A DNA stretch of 7,814 nt from an uncultured Eubacteriales bacterium (lineage in GTDB: Bacteria > Bacillota > Clostridia > Christensenellales > Pumilibacteraceae): assembly GCA_900555875.1 (NCBI GenBank), contig USNB01000055.1:1-7814 (forward strand). Reading direction: 5' to 3'. The position numbers and the translations under genes were made by a program. The notes beneath the pieces were generated by a model. The model saw only the letters and a list, made by a program, of their open reading frames with translations, ran no database searches and was not told the origin of the DNA. Shown here piece by piece: positions 1 to 6,368 of the stretch (position 1 is its first letter; each line of letters begins with the position of its first letter).

Positions 1-866
1 GCGCGCTGGGCTGCGTTTACGTTGTCCGGTGCGCGGCGTTTCTTCTTGCTCCGCGAATAAAGCTTTTCCGCGAGCGCCACCGCGCCGTACATCAGCGCCG
101 CGAGCGCGCACAGCGTCACGGTGGCGGTCATGACGAGATCGGTATCGAACACCTGACCGCCGTATACGATGAGATAGCCCAGACCTGCGCCCGAAACGAG
201 GTATTCGCCCATGACCGTACCCACCCAGCTCAGACCGACGTTTATCTTGAGCACGGAGAGAAAGGTGGGGACGGCGGAGGGCAGCACCGCGTAGCGCAGC
301 AACTGCAGCCTGCTCGCGCCCATGGAACGGAGCAGGAGCAGCTTATCCGGGGCGGCGGAGCATAATCCTTCGAGGACCGAGATTATCGTTACGATTATGC
401 AGATCAGCACCGCCATCAGGACTATCGCCTTTGCGCCCGAGCCCACCCATATGATGAGGAGCGGTCCGAGCGCGATCTTGGGCAGGGCGTTGAGCACGAC
501 GAGATACGGTTCGGATATCCGCTTTGCCGCGGGCGACAGCCACAGCAGTACGGCTATAAGGCAGCCTGCCGCCATGGATATCGCGAACCCGATCACGCAT
601 TCGAGGAGCGTAACGCCTATATGATACATGAAGTCGCCCGCCATAAGCTCGACGAATGTCACGGCTATACGGGAAGGCGAACTCATGAAAAACGCGTCGA
701 GCGCGCCGACCGCGGTGAGCAGCTCCCACATTCCGACTATGACGACGAGAACGAGCAGCTGCCATATGCGCGTCAGCGCTTTCTTCTTTTTTACGCCGAG
801 CAGATATTTTTCATGCGGAGAGAGCATCGCGCGTTCTCCGTTTTTTCTTTTGCTTTTCTTTTGCAT
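1..866 (-). CDS. ABC transporter permease, SsuC/TauC/ThiX-like (3' end cut by window edge)
   Basis: Inner-membrane subunit of an ABC importer, expected to form the transport channel as a homodimer bound to the neighbouring ATPase. Read from the minus strand; 288 codons are open to the left edge and no stop is seen. The start at 866 is chosen because GGAGG (877-873) lies 6 nt upstream; Met14 at 827 is a weaker alternative. The N-terminus is very lysine-rich (residues 2-29), followed by hydrophobic segments near 34-54, 88-110, 131-165 and 247-267. The family-typical stretch NALPKIALGPLLIIWVGSG is at 126-144. The EAA-type cytoplasmic loop, which docks on the ATPase, spans about 167-205, with the conserved Gly at 183 and Leu-Pro at 195-196. 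Relatives are usually 250-280 aa, so little is probably missing; the last residues are basic (SRSKKKRR). It starts 16 bp after the ATPase stop. The family assignment is firm; the substrate is unknown. Confidence 0.9.
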   Translation of the reverse strand, partial: MQKKSKRKNGERAMLSPHEKYLLGVKKKKALTRIWQLLVLVVIVGMWELLTAVGALDAFFMSSPSRIAVTFVELMAGDFMYHIGVTLLECVIGFAISMAAGCLIAVLLWLSPAAKRISEPYLVVLNALPKIALGPLLIIWVGSGAKAIVLMAVLICIIVTIISVLEGLCSAAPDKLLLLRSMGASRLQLLRYAVLPSAVPTFLSVLKINVGLSWVGTVMGEYLVSGAGLGYLIVYGGQVFDTDLVMTATVTLCALAALMYGAVALAEKLYSRSKKKRRAPDNVNAAQR

Positions 867-882
867 TTCCGTCCTCCGTGCG

Positions 883-1638
883 TCAGACGGCTTTGAGCAG
901 CCGCCATATCTCTTCCGTGAGTTCCGCAGTGCGCTTTGCCGTCCGTCGTTTTGCCGGAGACCCGGGTATATCAACGTCTACGGCTGCCCGGACGACGGCG
1001 GGTCTGGGCGAGAGCACGATGACGCGGTCTCCCATGCACACCGCTTCGGGCACGTCGTGCGTGACGAGCAGCGTCGTAACGCCTTCCTCGGCTATTATGC
1101 GGCGCACGTCCTCTGCTACGTCCGAACGCGTCTGAAAGTCCAGCGCGCTGAACGGCTCGTCGAGCAGCAGCAGTTTCGGGCGGAACGCCAGCGTCCGCAC
1201 GAGCGCGGCACGCTGCCTCATCCCGCCGGACAGCCGGGTAGGGTACGCATCCGCAAACTCGCCTAATCCGTATTTATCCATCAGCGACATCGCGTAAGCG
1301 CGGCTTTCGGGCGTCAGCTTTTTGCGGACCTTCAGCCCGAGCAGCGTATTCGCGGAAACGGTAAGCCACTCGAACAGCGTGTCTCGCTGCAGCATGTAGC
1401 CCGCGTCGCCTTTGGGCGGACCGACGGGTCTGCCGTCCAGCACGACGCTGCCCGAAGTGGGCTTCAGCAGCCCCGCGACCACGGAGAGTATGGTGGTCTT
1501 CCCGCAGCCCGACGGCCCGACGATGGACAGGAATTCGCCCGCCCGGGCGGAGAAGGAAACGCTCTTGAGCGCCTCCGTCTCGCCTTCCGGGGTGTGATAG
1601 GACAGAGCGACTCTGTCCAGCGTCAGCAGTTCGTTCAT
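883..1638 (-). CDS. ABC transporter ATP-binding protein, SsuB/TauB/ThiZ-like
   Basis: Cytoplasmic ATPase that powers the importer encoded on either side of it. The protein is 251 aa, a normal length for the family, and all catalytic motifs are intact: Walker A GPSGCGKT (41-48), Q-loop Gln84, ABC signature LSGGMRQR (136-143), Walker B LLLLDEP (156-162) with catalytic Glu161, D-loop SALD (164-167) and H-loop His194. The C-terminus is a short helical tail, with no regulatory domain visible. The start codon overlaps the stop of the binding-protein gene in an ATGA arrangement (1638-1635), implying translational coupling; an AGGAG lies about 11 nt upstream, inside the end of that gene. NitT/TauT-type ATPases take up nitrate, sulfonates, taurine, thiamine precursors and similar compounds; motifs alone cannot tell these apart. 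Confidence 0.96.
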   Translation of the reverse strand: MNELLTLDRVALSYHTPEGETEALKSVSFSARAGEFLSIVGPSGCGKTTILSVVAGLLKPTSGSVVLDGRPVGPPKGDAGYMLQRDTLFEWLTVSANTLLGLKVRKKLTPESRAYAMSLMDKYGLGEFADAYPTRLSGGMRQRAALVRTLAFRPKLLLLDEPFSALDFQTRSDVAEDVRRIIAEEGVTTLLVTHDVPEAVCMGDRVIVLSPRPAVVRAAVDVDIPGSPAKRRTAKRTAELTEEIWRLLKAV

Positions 1639-2636
1639 CCCGCCATGATCTCCTCTGCGATGGAATTATCCACGACGTCCGCGAACGCGGGATCTTCGTC
1701 CAGCTCGCCCGCATTTTCCATTATGCTCTTGAGCCGTTCGAGTGACTCCTCCGTCATTACGGGCGTGGAACACCACGCGTCTATCTCGAGATAGCTCTCC
1801 ACCGCGATGGCGAGGGACTCCTCGCTCGTGCCCTCGAAGGAGGGAGCGAGCGACTTCGCGACTTCCTTCGGCGAGGCGTCGCACATGAATTCATAGCCCT
1901 CGCGCACCGCGGACAGGAATGCTTTCGCGGTCTCGCGGTTATCCTCGAGGTAGCTGCCGAGTGCGCAGAACGCCGTATAAGGCACCTCGCCGCTTTCCGC
2001 GCCCACGCTCGCGACTATATATCCGCGCCCCGTGGCTTCGAACTCGGAAGCGGTGGGCTCGAACAGCGTCGTATAGTCCACGGTGTCGTCGGACTCGAAC
2101 ACGCTCGCCATCATGTTGAACGCCACGGACGTGTCTATGACGGTTCCGTCCACGCCGTCGTACAGCCCGTATCCGTTCATGATATATTGCATCGTCATCG
2201 CGGGCACTCCGCCCACACGCCCCGCGAGAACCTGCTTGCCCTCGAGGTCGCTCCACTCGAACGTATCCGCCTCGTCGACCTTGGATACGAGGAAGGAACC
2301 GTCGCGCTTGGTCAGCTGCCCGAACACCACGGGCGCGTCGTTCATCTCGGACGCGTATATGACGCCCTCGGGGCCCATCAGCCCTATGTCCGAACTGCCG
2401 CTCACCAGCGCCGCGGTGACCTTATCCGTCCCGCCCGCGTTCGTCAGCCGCACGTCCAGCCCTCTGTCCTCGAAATACCCGTTGTTAAGCGCCACATACA
2501 GCGGAGCATAGAACACCGAGTGAGTGACCTCGCATAAGTCGATACGCACGTTCCCGTCATTACAGCCCGTAGTCCCCGCGAGCACGCTCACGGCCACGAG
2601 CATCGCCGCAAAACAAGCGGCAACAGCCTTTTTCAT
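1635..2636 (-). CDS. ABC transporter substrate-binding lipoprotein, NMT1/SsuA-like
   Basis: Extracytoplasmic binding protein that captures the substrate and delivers it to the permease. It is 333 aa. The signal peptide (MKKAVAACF start, hydrophobic to about residue 20) ends in LAGTTGC, suggesting lipidation at Cys25. The mature protein opens with the family hallmark EVTHSVFYAPLYVALNNGYF, then GLDV, a GG(T)DK segment and a DIGLMGPEG loop. This matches the NMT1/THI5-like or NitT/TauT binding-protein fold (type 2 periplasmic binding protein). The start at 2636 is supported by AAGGAG at 2652-2647, 10 nt upstream. It is first in the operon, as expected for the most highly expressed subunit. Candidate substrates include thiamine pyrimidine precursors, alkanesulfonates, taurine or an aromatic; no residue pattern I can see decides between them. 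Confidence 0.92.
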   Translation of the reverse strand: MKKAVAACFAAMLVAVSVLAGTTGCNDGNVRIDLCEVTHSVFYAPLYVALNNGYFEDRGLDVRLTNAGGTDKVTAALVSGSSDIGLMGPEGVIYASEMNDAPVVFGQLTKRDGSFLVSKVDEADTFEWSDLEGKQVLAGRVGGVPAMTMQYIMNGYGLYDGVDGTVIDTSVAFNMMASVFESDDTVDYTTLFEPTASEFEATGRGYIVASVGAESGEVPYTAFCALGSYLEDNRETAKAFLSAVREGYEFMCDASPKEVAKSLAPSFEGTSEESLAIAVESYLEIDAWCSTPVMTEESLERLKSIMENAGELDEDPAFADVVDNSIAEEIMAG

Positions 2637-2670
2637 TCCGTTTTGTCTCCTTTGAAAAGTTCGGTATACA

Positions 2671-2681
2671 GCATATTATGC
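2671..2681. repeat. GCATATTATGC palindrome in the importer leader
   Basis: A perfect inverted repeat with 5-bp arms around one central base, 35 bp upstream of the binding-protein start codon. It could be a small regulator site or a weak leader hairpin. It is too short to be sure it is meaningful. Confidence 0.3.
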
Positions 2682-2721
2682 CGCCGCGTATCCCGATGTT
2701 CCTCCGCCTCTCCCTTGAGAT

Positions 2722-2752
2722 ATTTTACAACAATTTTACACGGAGTTTACAA
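2722..2752 (-). promoter_or_regulatory. Possible promoter of the ABC importer operon
   Basis: On the minus strand, TTGTAA (2752-2747) could serve as a -35 element. It is followed by TGTAAA (2729-2724) at 17 bp or TAAAAT (2727-2722) at 19 bp as a -10 element. Neither pairing is a strong match, but this is the most AT-rich part of the 182-bp gap upstream of the binding-protein gene and would leave a leader of roughly 80 nt. The element coincides with the phased repeat described separately. Confidence 0.35.
2723..2751. repeat. Three 11-bp-phased TTTTACA repeats, possible operator
   Basis: On the plus strand TTTTACA occurs at 2723-2729 and 2734-2740, and the near-copy GTTTACA at 2745-2751. Start-to-start spacing is exactly 11 bp twice, so the copies face the same side of the helix. 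They lie on the probable importer promoter and next to the divergent promoter. The repeats are seen directly; the operator role is an inference, and AT-rich chance similarity is possible. Confidence 0.4.
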
Positions 2753-2759
2753 GATAAAA

Positions 2760-2788
2760 TTTACGAAATGATACATATGTGTTATACT
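2760..2788 (+). promoter_or_regulatory. Extended -10 sigma-A-type promoter for the large exported-protein genes
   Basis: TTTACG (2760-2765) is followed after 17 bp by TATACT (2783-2788). A TG dinucleotide sits one base before the -10 hexamer (TGT-TATACT), the extended -10 form. Transcription would begin near 2795, giving a leader of about 24 nt before the ATG at 2819. The spacer contains an ACATATGT palindrome (2773-2780). Confidence 0.65.
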
Positions 2789-2804
2789 TTTTTTAAGCTT
2801 TATC

Positions 2805-2811
2805 GGGAGGG
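2805..2811 (+). promoter_or_regulatory. Ribosome binding site that fixes the start at 2819
   Basis: GGGAGGG lies 7 nt before the ATG at 2819 (its GGAGG core 8 nt before). Another ATG at 2812 touches this site and is out of frame, so it is not a credible start. Confidence 0.75.
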
Positions 2812-2818
2812 ATGAAAC

Positions 2819-5800
2819 ATGAGGGGAATAAACAAAGCCATTGTTGCAGTTATGATCGCGCTCGCGATCATAACTTTTGCTGCGGCGGCGCTTGTAACGA
2901 TCGTTCCTTTAAGATCGTCTGCGGCAGGTGTCGTAACGTCGACCGATCCCGATTCGGATATCGTGACATATTGCGGCGAAGCATATGCCGCAGCGGACTT
3001 TATCCGGTCGGTAGCGCGCTCGGAAGCATCCGTGCAGTCAGCATCCGTGACGCAGGACGATCCGATCGTGGGGATGATACCCAAAGAGAAGTTCACAACG
3101 GAAAATTCGTCGCTTGAGATAGGCGACGAGTGGGGATATTACATAATGACGGAGAAGGACGCCATGGACGTGGACGGAGATTCTTATCTTCGCTCGTATG
3201 TCACTACGTTCGATATCTCAGAAAATCGTAACAGCGCAAACGGTACGATCGATCTGTCCGTGAGCGTCGAGTCGCAGGATATGTACGTCACGCTCATAGG
3301 ATCTTCGTGCAGCGCGAGGATCCCGCTTGCGGAGCACGATTTCAACAGTTATGATATAGTGAATTATACACGGACGGGTTCGTCTCCGCTCGTAGTCCGT
3401 TACGGGGAAAACCCGCGCTTCTATCTTCGGGATATGTCGTTTGCGATGTCGCTGTATAACGAGAACGAACTCAATTACGGTGACTCGGGATATATGGCTT
3501 CTGACGACCTCGGCTCATACTTTGTGAATCTGGATTACGGCTATGACGGATCCGTATGGCAGAAGGACGGGGTCGATGCAGGCTCGGACGTAATAGAACC
3601 CATAGTGGATCTTGTGATAGATATAGTCCTCGGGCAGGTATTGAAGATAGAGCCGCTTCGCACTATTCTTGAGATAGGCGGTTATATTTATGACGGGATA
3701 AAGATAGTAAACGATGTCATAGAAGCCGAGACCGAGTATGTAGTAGATGAGAATAAGGAGATCACATGTACGGCATATTCGGCTAACAGGGACGATCAGA
3801 TAGCGCATTACGGCAACGTGATAAGGTCTGCGGCTATAACCGTGAACGCGCAAGAGGATAAGCAGCTTTGGTACGGAACGGGCGATCATGCGGAAGCCCG
3901 CTTCCAGATAGGGCATTCCGCATTGAACGACGAAGCCGATTGGTATACGCGGATATTAAAAGAGGCTGCGTTCAGTGTGGTAGACAAAAAGGACGGCAGT
4001 TACGTTGCAAGCGGCGTCGATACATCGACGGGATATCTCCGCAGCCCAGTATATAAAGAGCTCTCGCTCGGCACGGAAGAACAGGGATATGTGCTTGAGA
4101 ACGGTACGGATTTCTTTTCCTATACGCCCGAATACGACGGCAGATACGTTTTGGATATAACGGGCGGAACGGGATATAACGAGACGAATGCGAGCGTATC
4201 CGTGACAGACGAAAGCGGGGATATAGTGTCCCGGCAAAACGGCGGCATATATGAACTTGAAGCGGAAGAGACGTATAAGATACACGTTTCTCACTCCGGT
4301 ACTGGCGCGCGCTTCGGCGTATCGCTGGACGCAGAGACGCTTCCGTCATCGCTTACGATCGGTGCGGGAAAAACGGTGCTCGTTTCTCTCGGGTATATGG
4401 ACGGGGAAGTGAGCACACTGTCGACGGGTAGCAATGATGTCGTGATCGGCGGTATATACCGCTTGAGCGGCGGCGAGCTCGATCTTCTCGAGGAATACGG
4501 CGATACTTCGAGCGTAACATACGCATGGGACAGTGAGCAGCACGGCAACTACTATGTGACGCTTGAAAACACATCGTCATCTTCGCGTACTGCACAACTT
4601 ACCATGGCGGACATCCCGAGCGTTTCCGTAGGTTCCGACGGCTCCGCCGAAACGACCGTCACCTTCGACGGCGAGCACTACTCGTACATCCGCTTTACCG
4701 ACCTGCCGGCAGGGAATTATGTGGTAACGGTGGATGGGATAACGGGTTTTAATTATATATATTATAGCAATTCATATTCTCAAATTAATGGCTATGCCTC
4801 ATATTTCGCCAATATTGCTATCAGTGAATCTGAATATATTTTAGGTGTACGAACAACGTATAGCGGAAATTATAATTTGACAATTCAACGTAAAGAAAAT
4901 GCATATCAGTGGGTAGTGAATAATACACCAACATTTGATAAGCAAGTTTATGTTGCCCAAGGAGACAATATTAAACTCGAATTTATGGTAAACAATACCA
5001 TAATTCATAATGCAAATTTTAAATTTCAAGAAAACGTCTTATATGAATTTACATATGAAAATAGTTATTTGATTATAGCGGATAATTGTTATGTGGATAA
5101 TGACGGTTTTTGGGTAAATACGAATTTCGATGATATTTACAGCATACAAATCATCCCTACCATAAAATACCCGTTTGCCGGAATAAGTACACATACTATA
5201 GATGATGTAGATTGCATAACGATAGAGTGGGAAGCCGTAAATAATCTTGATTCATTTGTCGTGACTATTCCGGGCACAAGTTTCAGTCTCGCAATAGATG
5301 CATCTTTATATCCGAACAATGAATATAGGATATTAGCTACATCAATGCCATCAAAAATGCCGGTAGTAACATTTGCTATAACGGAAGTATATTATGATTG
5401 GGAAAACGCAGATAAAAGTCTTGTGGAAACAAATTTGTCGTATTCATTTGATTATTATTTCAACGGAGGAAACGGTACTAATGCCGTTCCATACGAGATA
5501 AACGATGAACGGCAATTTAAGAATATTACAGAAATGGGCACCGGCAGTGAGTTTGATATTTATTATAACCTTACTTCTGATTTAGATCTTGGCGATACTT
5601 ATATGGGTCTGTCGGCGTTTTACGGAACTTTGTATGGAAATAATCATACGATCACGTGGGAGTCACGATATATATCCGATGATAGTATATCAACATTGCA
5701 TGCATTATTCCTTGAAAACAGAGGACGTATAGAGCGCATATACGTAGAGTTTAATTTCCGTGCACCTACAAAGAGCAATTCTATTATTAAATATGTTGGT

Positions 5801-6355
5801 GGCATAGCGGCTAAAAACTATGGAACGATATATTATTGTAACGTATCGGGTAGCGTTATAGATACATCTGTCAGTCGTCATGTTATAGGCGGCGTGGCTG
5901 CATATAATGCGGGCAGCGGGTGGATATACGGAACAAATGTTATGGGTACTTTTACCGGCACGTATGTGATAGGCGGTGTAGCCGGAATAAATGACGGACA
6001 GATAAACAGCTGCTATGCAAATTGCACGCTTACGTTGGATGTTACAAGCAATTATTCTGCGGGGCGAGCGGCGGTGGGACAGATCGCCGGAGTAAATAAC
6101 AATTATCTTTATGGCTGCAATGTGGGGTCGGACAACAGCGGGTATAAGATATATCTGGATATTCCGTTATCATTGCGCCCGTATGTCGGTTCAATAGTCG
6201 GAGCGCAATCTACATCTGCGACAGATCCACGCAACTGTAAGGATGTAGGCATTAGGATCAGTACGAGCGGATTGTCATCGGCGCAAAAGACTAATATAGA
6301 AAAATTATCCAATGGCGATATAGGCAATGAGTTCAGCGGAATAAATTGGGGTTAA
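2819..6355 (+). CDS. Large exported protein with PPC-like middle repeats and C-terminal GLUG-type repeats
   Basis: A 1178-residue protein I cannot assign to a named function. Residues 1-36 form a signal sequence (basic MRGINK, hydrophobic 8-30, possible signal peptidase site near SSAA-G at 33-37). Residues about 50-410 match no family I recognise and include a hydrophobic, probably helical stretch at 258-302. Residues about 425-860 look beta-rich; units such as FFSYTPEYDGRYVLD (432-446) and YSYIRFTDLPAGNYVVTVDG (621-640) resemble bacterial pre-peptidase C-terminal (PPC) domains. Residues 886-975 read like the lead-in of GLUG proteins (VPYEINDERQF, then YYNLTSDLDLGD, then FYGTLYGNNHTI), followed by GLUG-type repeats to about 1148. 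No LPXTG or transmembrane anchor is seen at the C-terminus. GC falls sharply near 4741 (residue about 641). The next gene is a paralog of residues 425-860. A surface or secreted binding role is an inference from domain type. Confidence 0.9.
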   Translation: MRGINKAIVAVMIALAIITFAAAALVTIVPLRSSAAGVVTSTDPDSDIVTYCGEAYAAADFIRSVARSEASVQSASVTQDDPIVGMIPKEKFTTENSSLEIGDEWGYYIMTEKDAMDVDGDSYLRSYVTTFDISENRNSANGTIDLSVSVESQDMYVTLIGSSCSARIPLAEHDFNSYDIVNYTRTGSSPLVVRYGENPRFYLRDMSFAMSLYNENELNYGDSGYMASDDLGSYFVNLDYGYDGSVWQKDGVDAGSDVIEPIVDLVIDIVLGQVLKIEPLRTILEIGGYIYDGIKIVNDVIEAETEYVVDENKEITCTAYSANRDDQIAHYGNVIRSAAITVNAQEDKQLWYGTGDHAEARFQIGHSALNDEADWYTRILKEAAFSVVDKKDGSYVASGVDTSTGYLRSPVYKELSLGTEEQGYVLENGTDFFSYTPEYDGRYVLDITGGTGYNETNASVSVTDESGDIVSRQNGGIYELEAEETYKIHVSHSGTGARFGVSLDAETLPSSLTIGAGKTVLVSLGYMDGEVSTLSTGSNDVVIGGIYRLSGGELDLLEEYGDTSSVTYAWDSEQHGNYYVTLENTSSSSRTAQLTMADIPSVSVGSDGSAETTVTFDGEHYSYIRFTDLPAGNYVVTVDGITGFNYIYYSNSYSQINGYASYFANIAISESEYILGVRTTYSGNYNLTIQRKENAYQWVVNNTPTFDKQVYVAQGDNIKLEFMVNNTIIHNANFKFQENVLYEFTYENSYLIIADNCYVDNDGFWVNTNFDDIYSIQIIPTIKYPFAGISTHTIDDVDCITIEWEAVNNLDSFVVTIPGTSFSLAIDASLYPNNEYRILATSMPSKMPVVTFAITEVYYDWENADKSLVETNLSYSFDYYFNGGNGTNAVPYEINDERQFKNITEMGTGSEFDIYYNLTSDLDLGDTYMGLSAFYGTLYGNNHTITWESRYISDDSISTLHALFLENRGRIERIYVEFNFRAPTKSNSIIKYVGGIAAKNYGTIYYCNVSGSVIDTSVSRHVIGGVAAYNAGSGWIYGTNVMGTFTGTYVIGGVAGINDGQINSCYANCTLTLDVTSNYSAGRAAVGQIAGVNNNYLYGCNVGSDNSGYKIYLDIPLSLRPYVGSIVGAQSTSATDPRNCKDVGIRISTSGLSSAQKTNIEKLSNGDIGNEFSGINWG
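2848..2875. repeat. Perfect 28-bp inverted repeat inside the signal-peptide codons
   Basis: The left arm AGTTATGATCGCG (2848-2860) and right arm CGCGATCATAACT (2863-2875) are exact reverse complements separated by CT. The sequence lies 29 bp after the A of the start codon at 2819 and encodes VMIALAIIT of the signal peptide. As RNA it would form a 12-bp stem with a 4-base loop, followed by three more U residues; as DNA it is a candidate dimeric-regulator site. It is seen directly; its role is unknown. Confidence 0.85.
5699..6262 (+). repeat. GLUG-type repeat array in the large protein (about 6 units)
   Basis: Imperfect protein repeats of the form (V/I)GG(I/V)A..N.G.I..C.V.G. Clear units start at residues 993 (VGGIAAKNYGTIYYCNVSG), 1023 (IGGVAAYNAGSGWIYG), 1051 (IGGVAGINDGQINSCYANC) and 1086 (VGQIAGVNNNYLYGCNVG). 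Degenerate units start at 961 (HALFLENRGRIERIYVEF) and 1123 (VGSIVGAQ, then a DVGIRIS end). The pattern agrees with the GLUG motif (Pfam family of that name) found in bacterial surface and secreted proteins; such arrays probably build a beta-helix or stacked-strand structure. Copies have diverged too far to show DNA-level repeats. Confidence 0.75.
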
Positions 6356-6368
6356 GAGGTTGATCCAT

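Noticed and set aside
343..765. Arginine-rich 140-codon frame on the minus strand
   Set aside because: It lies in another frame of the permease gene, whose reading gives clear membrane segments and the EAA loop; the arginine-rich translation is typical of a shadow frame.
628..1266. 212-codon plus-strand frame crossing the permease/ATPase junction
   Set aside because: It runs opposite to two well-supported genes, has no family likeness and no convincing ribosome binding site.
2637..2720. TPP or other riboswitch upstream of the binding-protein gene
   Set aside because: Neither the CTGAGA-type element nor the GGATAATGCC-type element is present on the minus strand, and the space is short for a full aptamer.
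2848..2880. Rho-independent terminator at the 28-bp inverted repeat
   Set aside because: The stem is strong, but the following U-run is only four bases, one of them in the stem, and it lies within the start of a long intact coding frame. It is kept as an inverted repeat of unknown role.
4841..5029. Minus-strand small frame in the AT-rich segment
   Set aside because: It is embedded in the intact large gene; AT-rich DNA here shows a hydrophobic shadow translation without a start signal.
4741..5460. Mobile element insertion as the cause of the AT-rich segment
   Set aside because: There are no terminal inverted repeats, transposase fragments or frame disruption, and the paralog carries homologous protein sequence at the same place.
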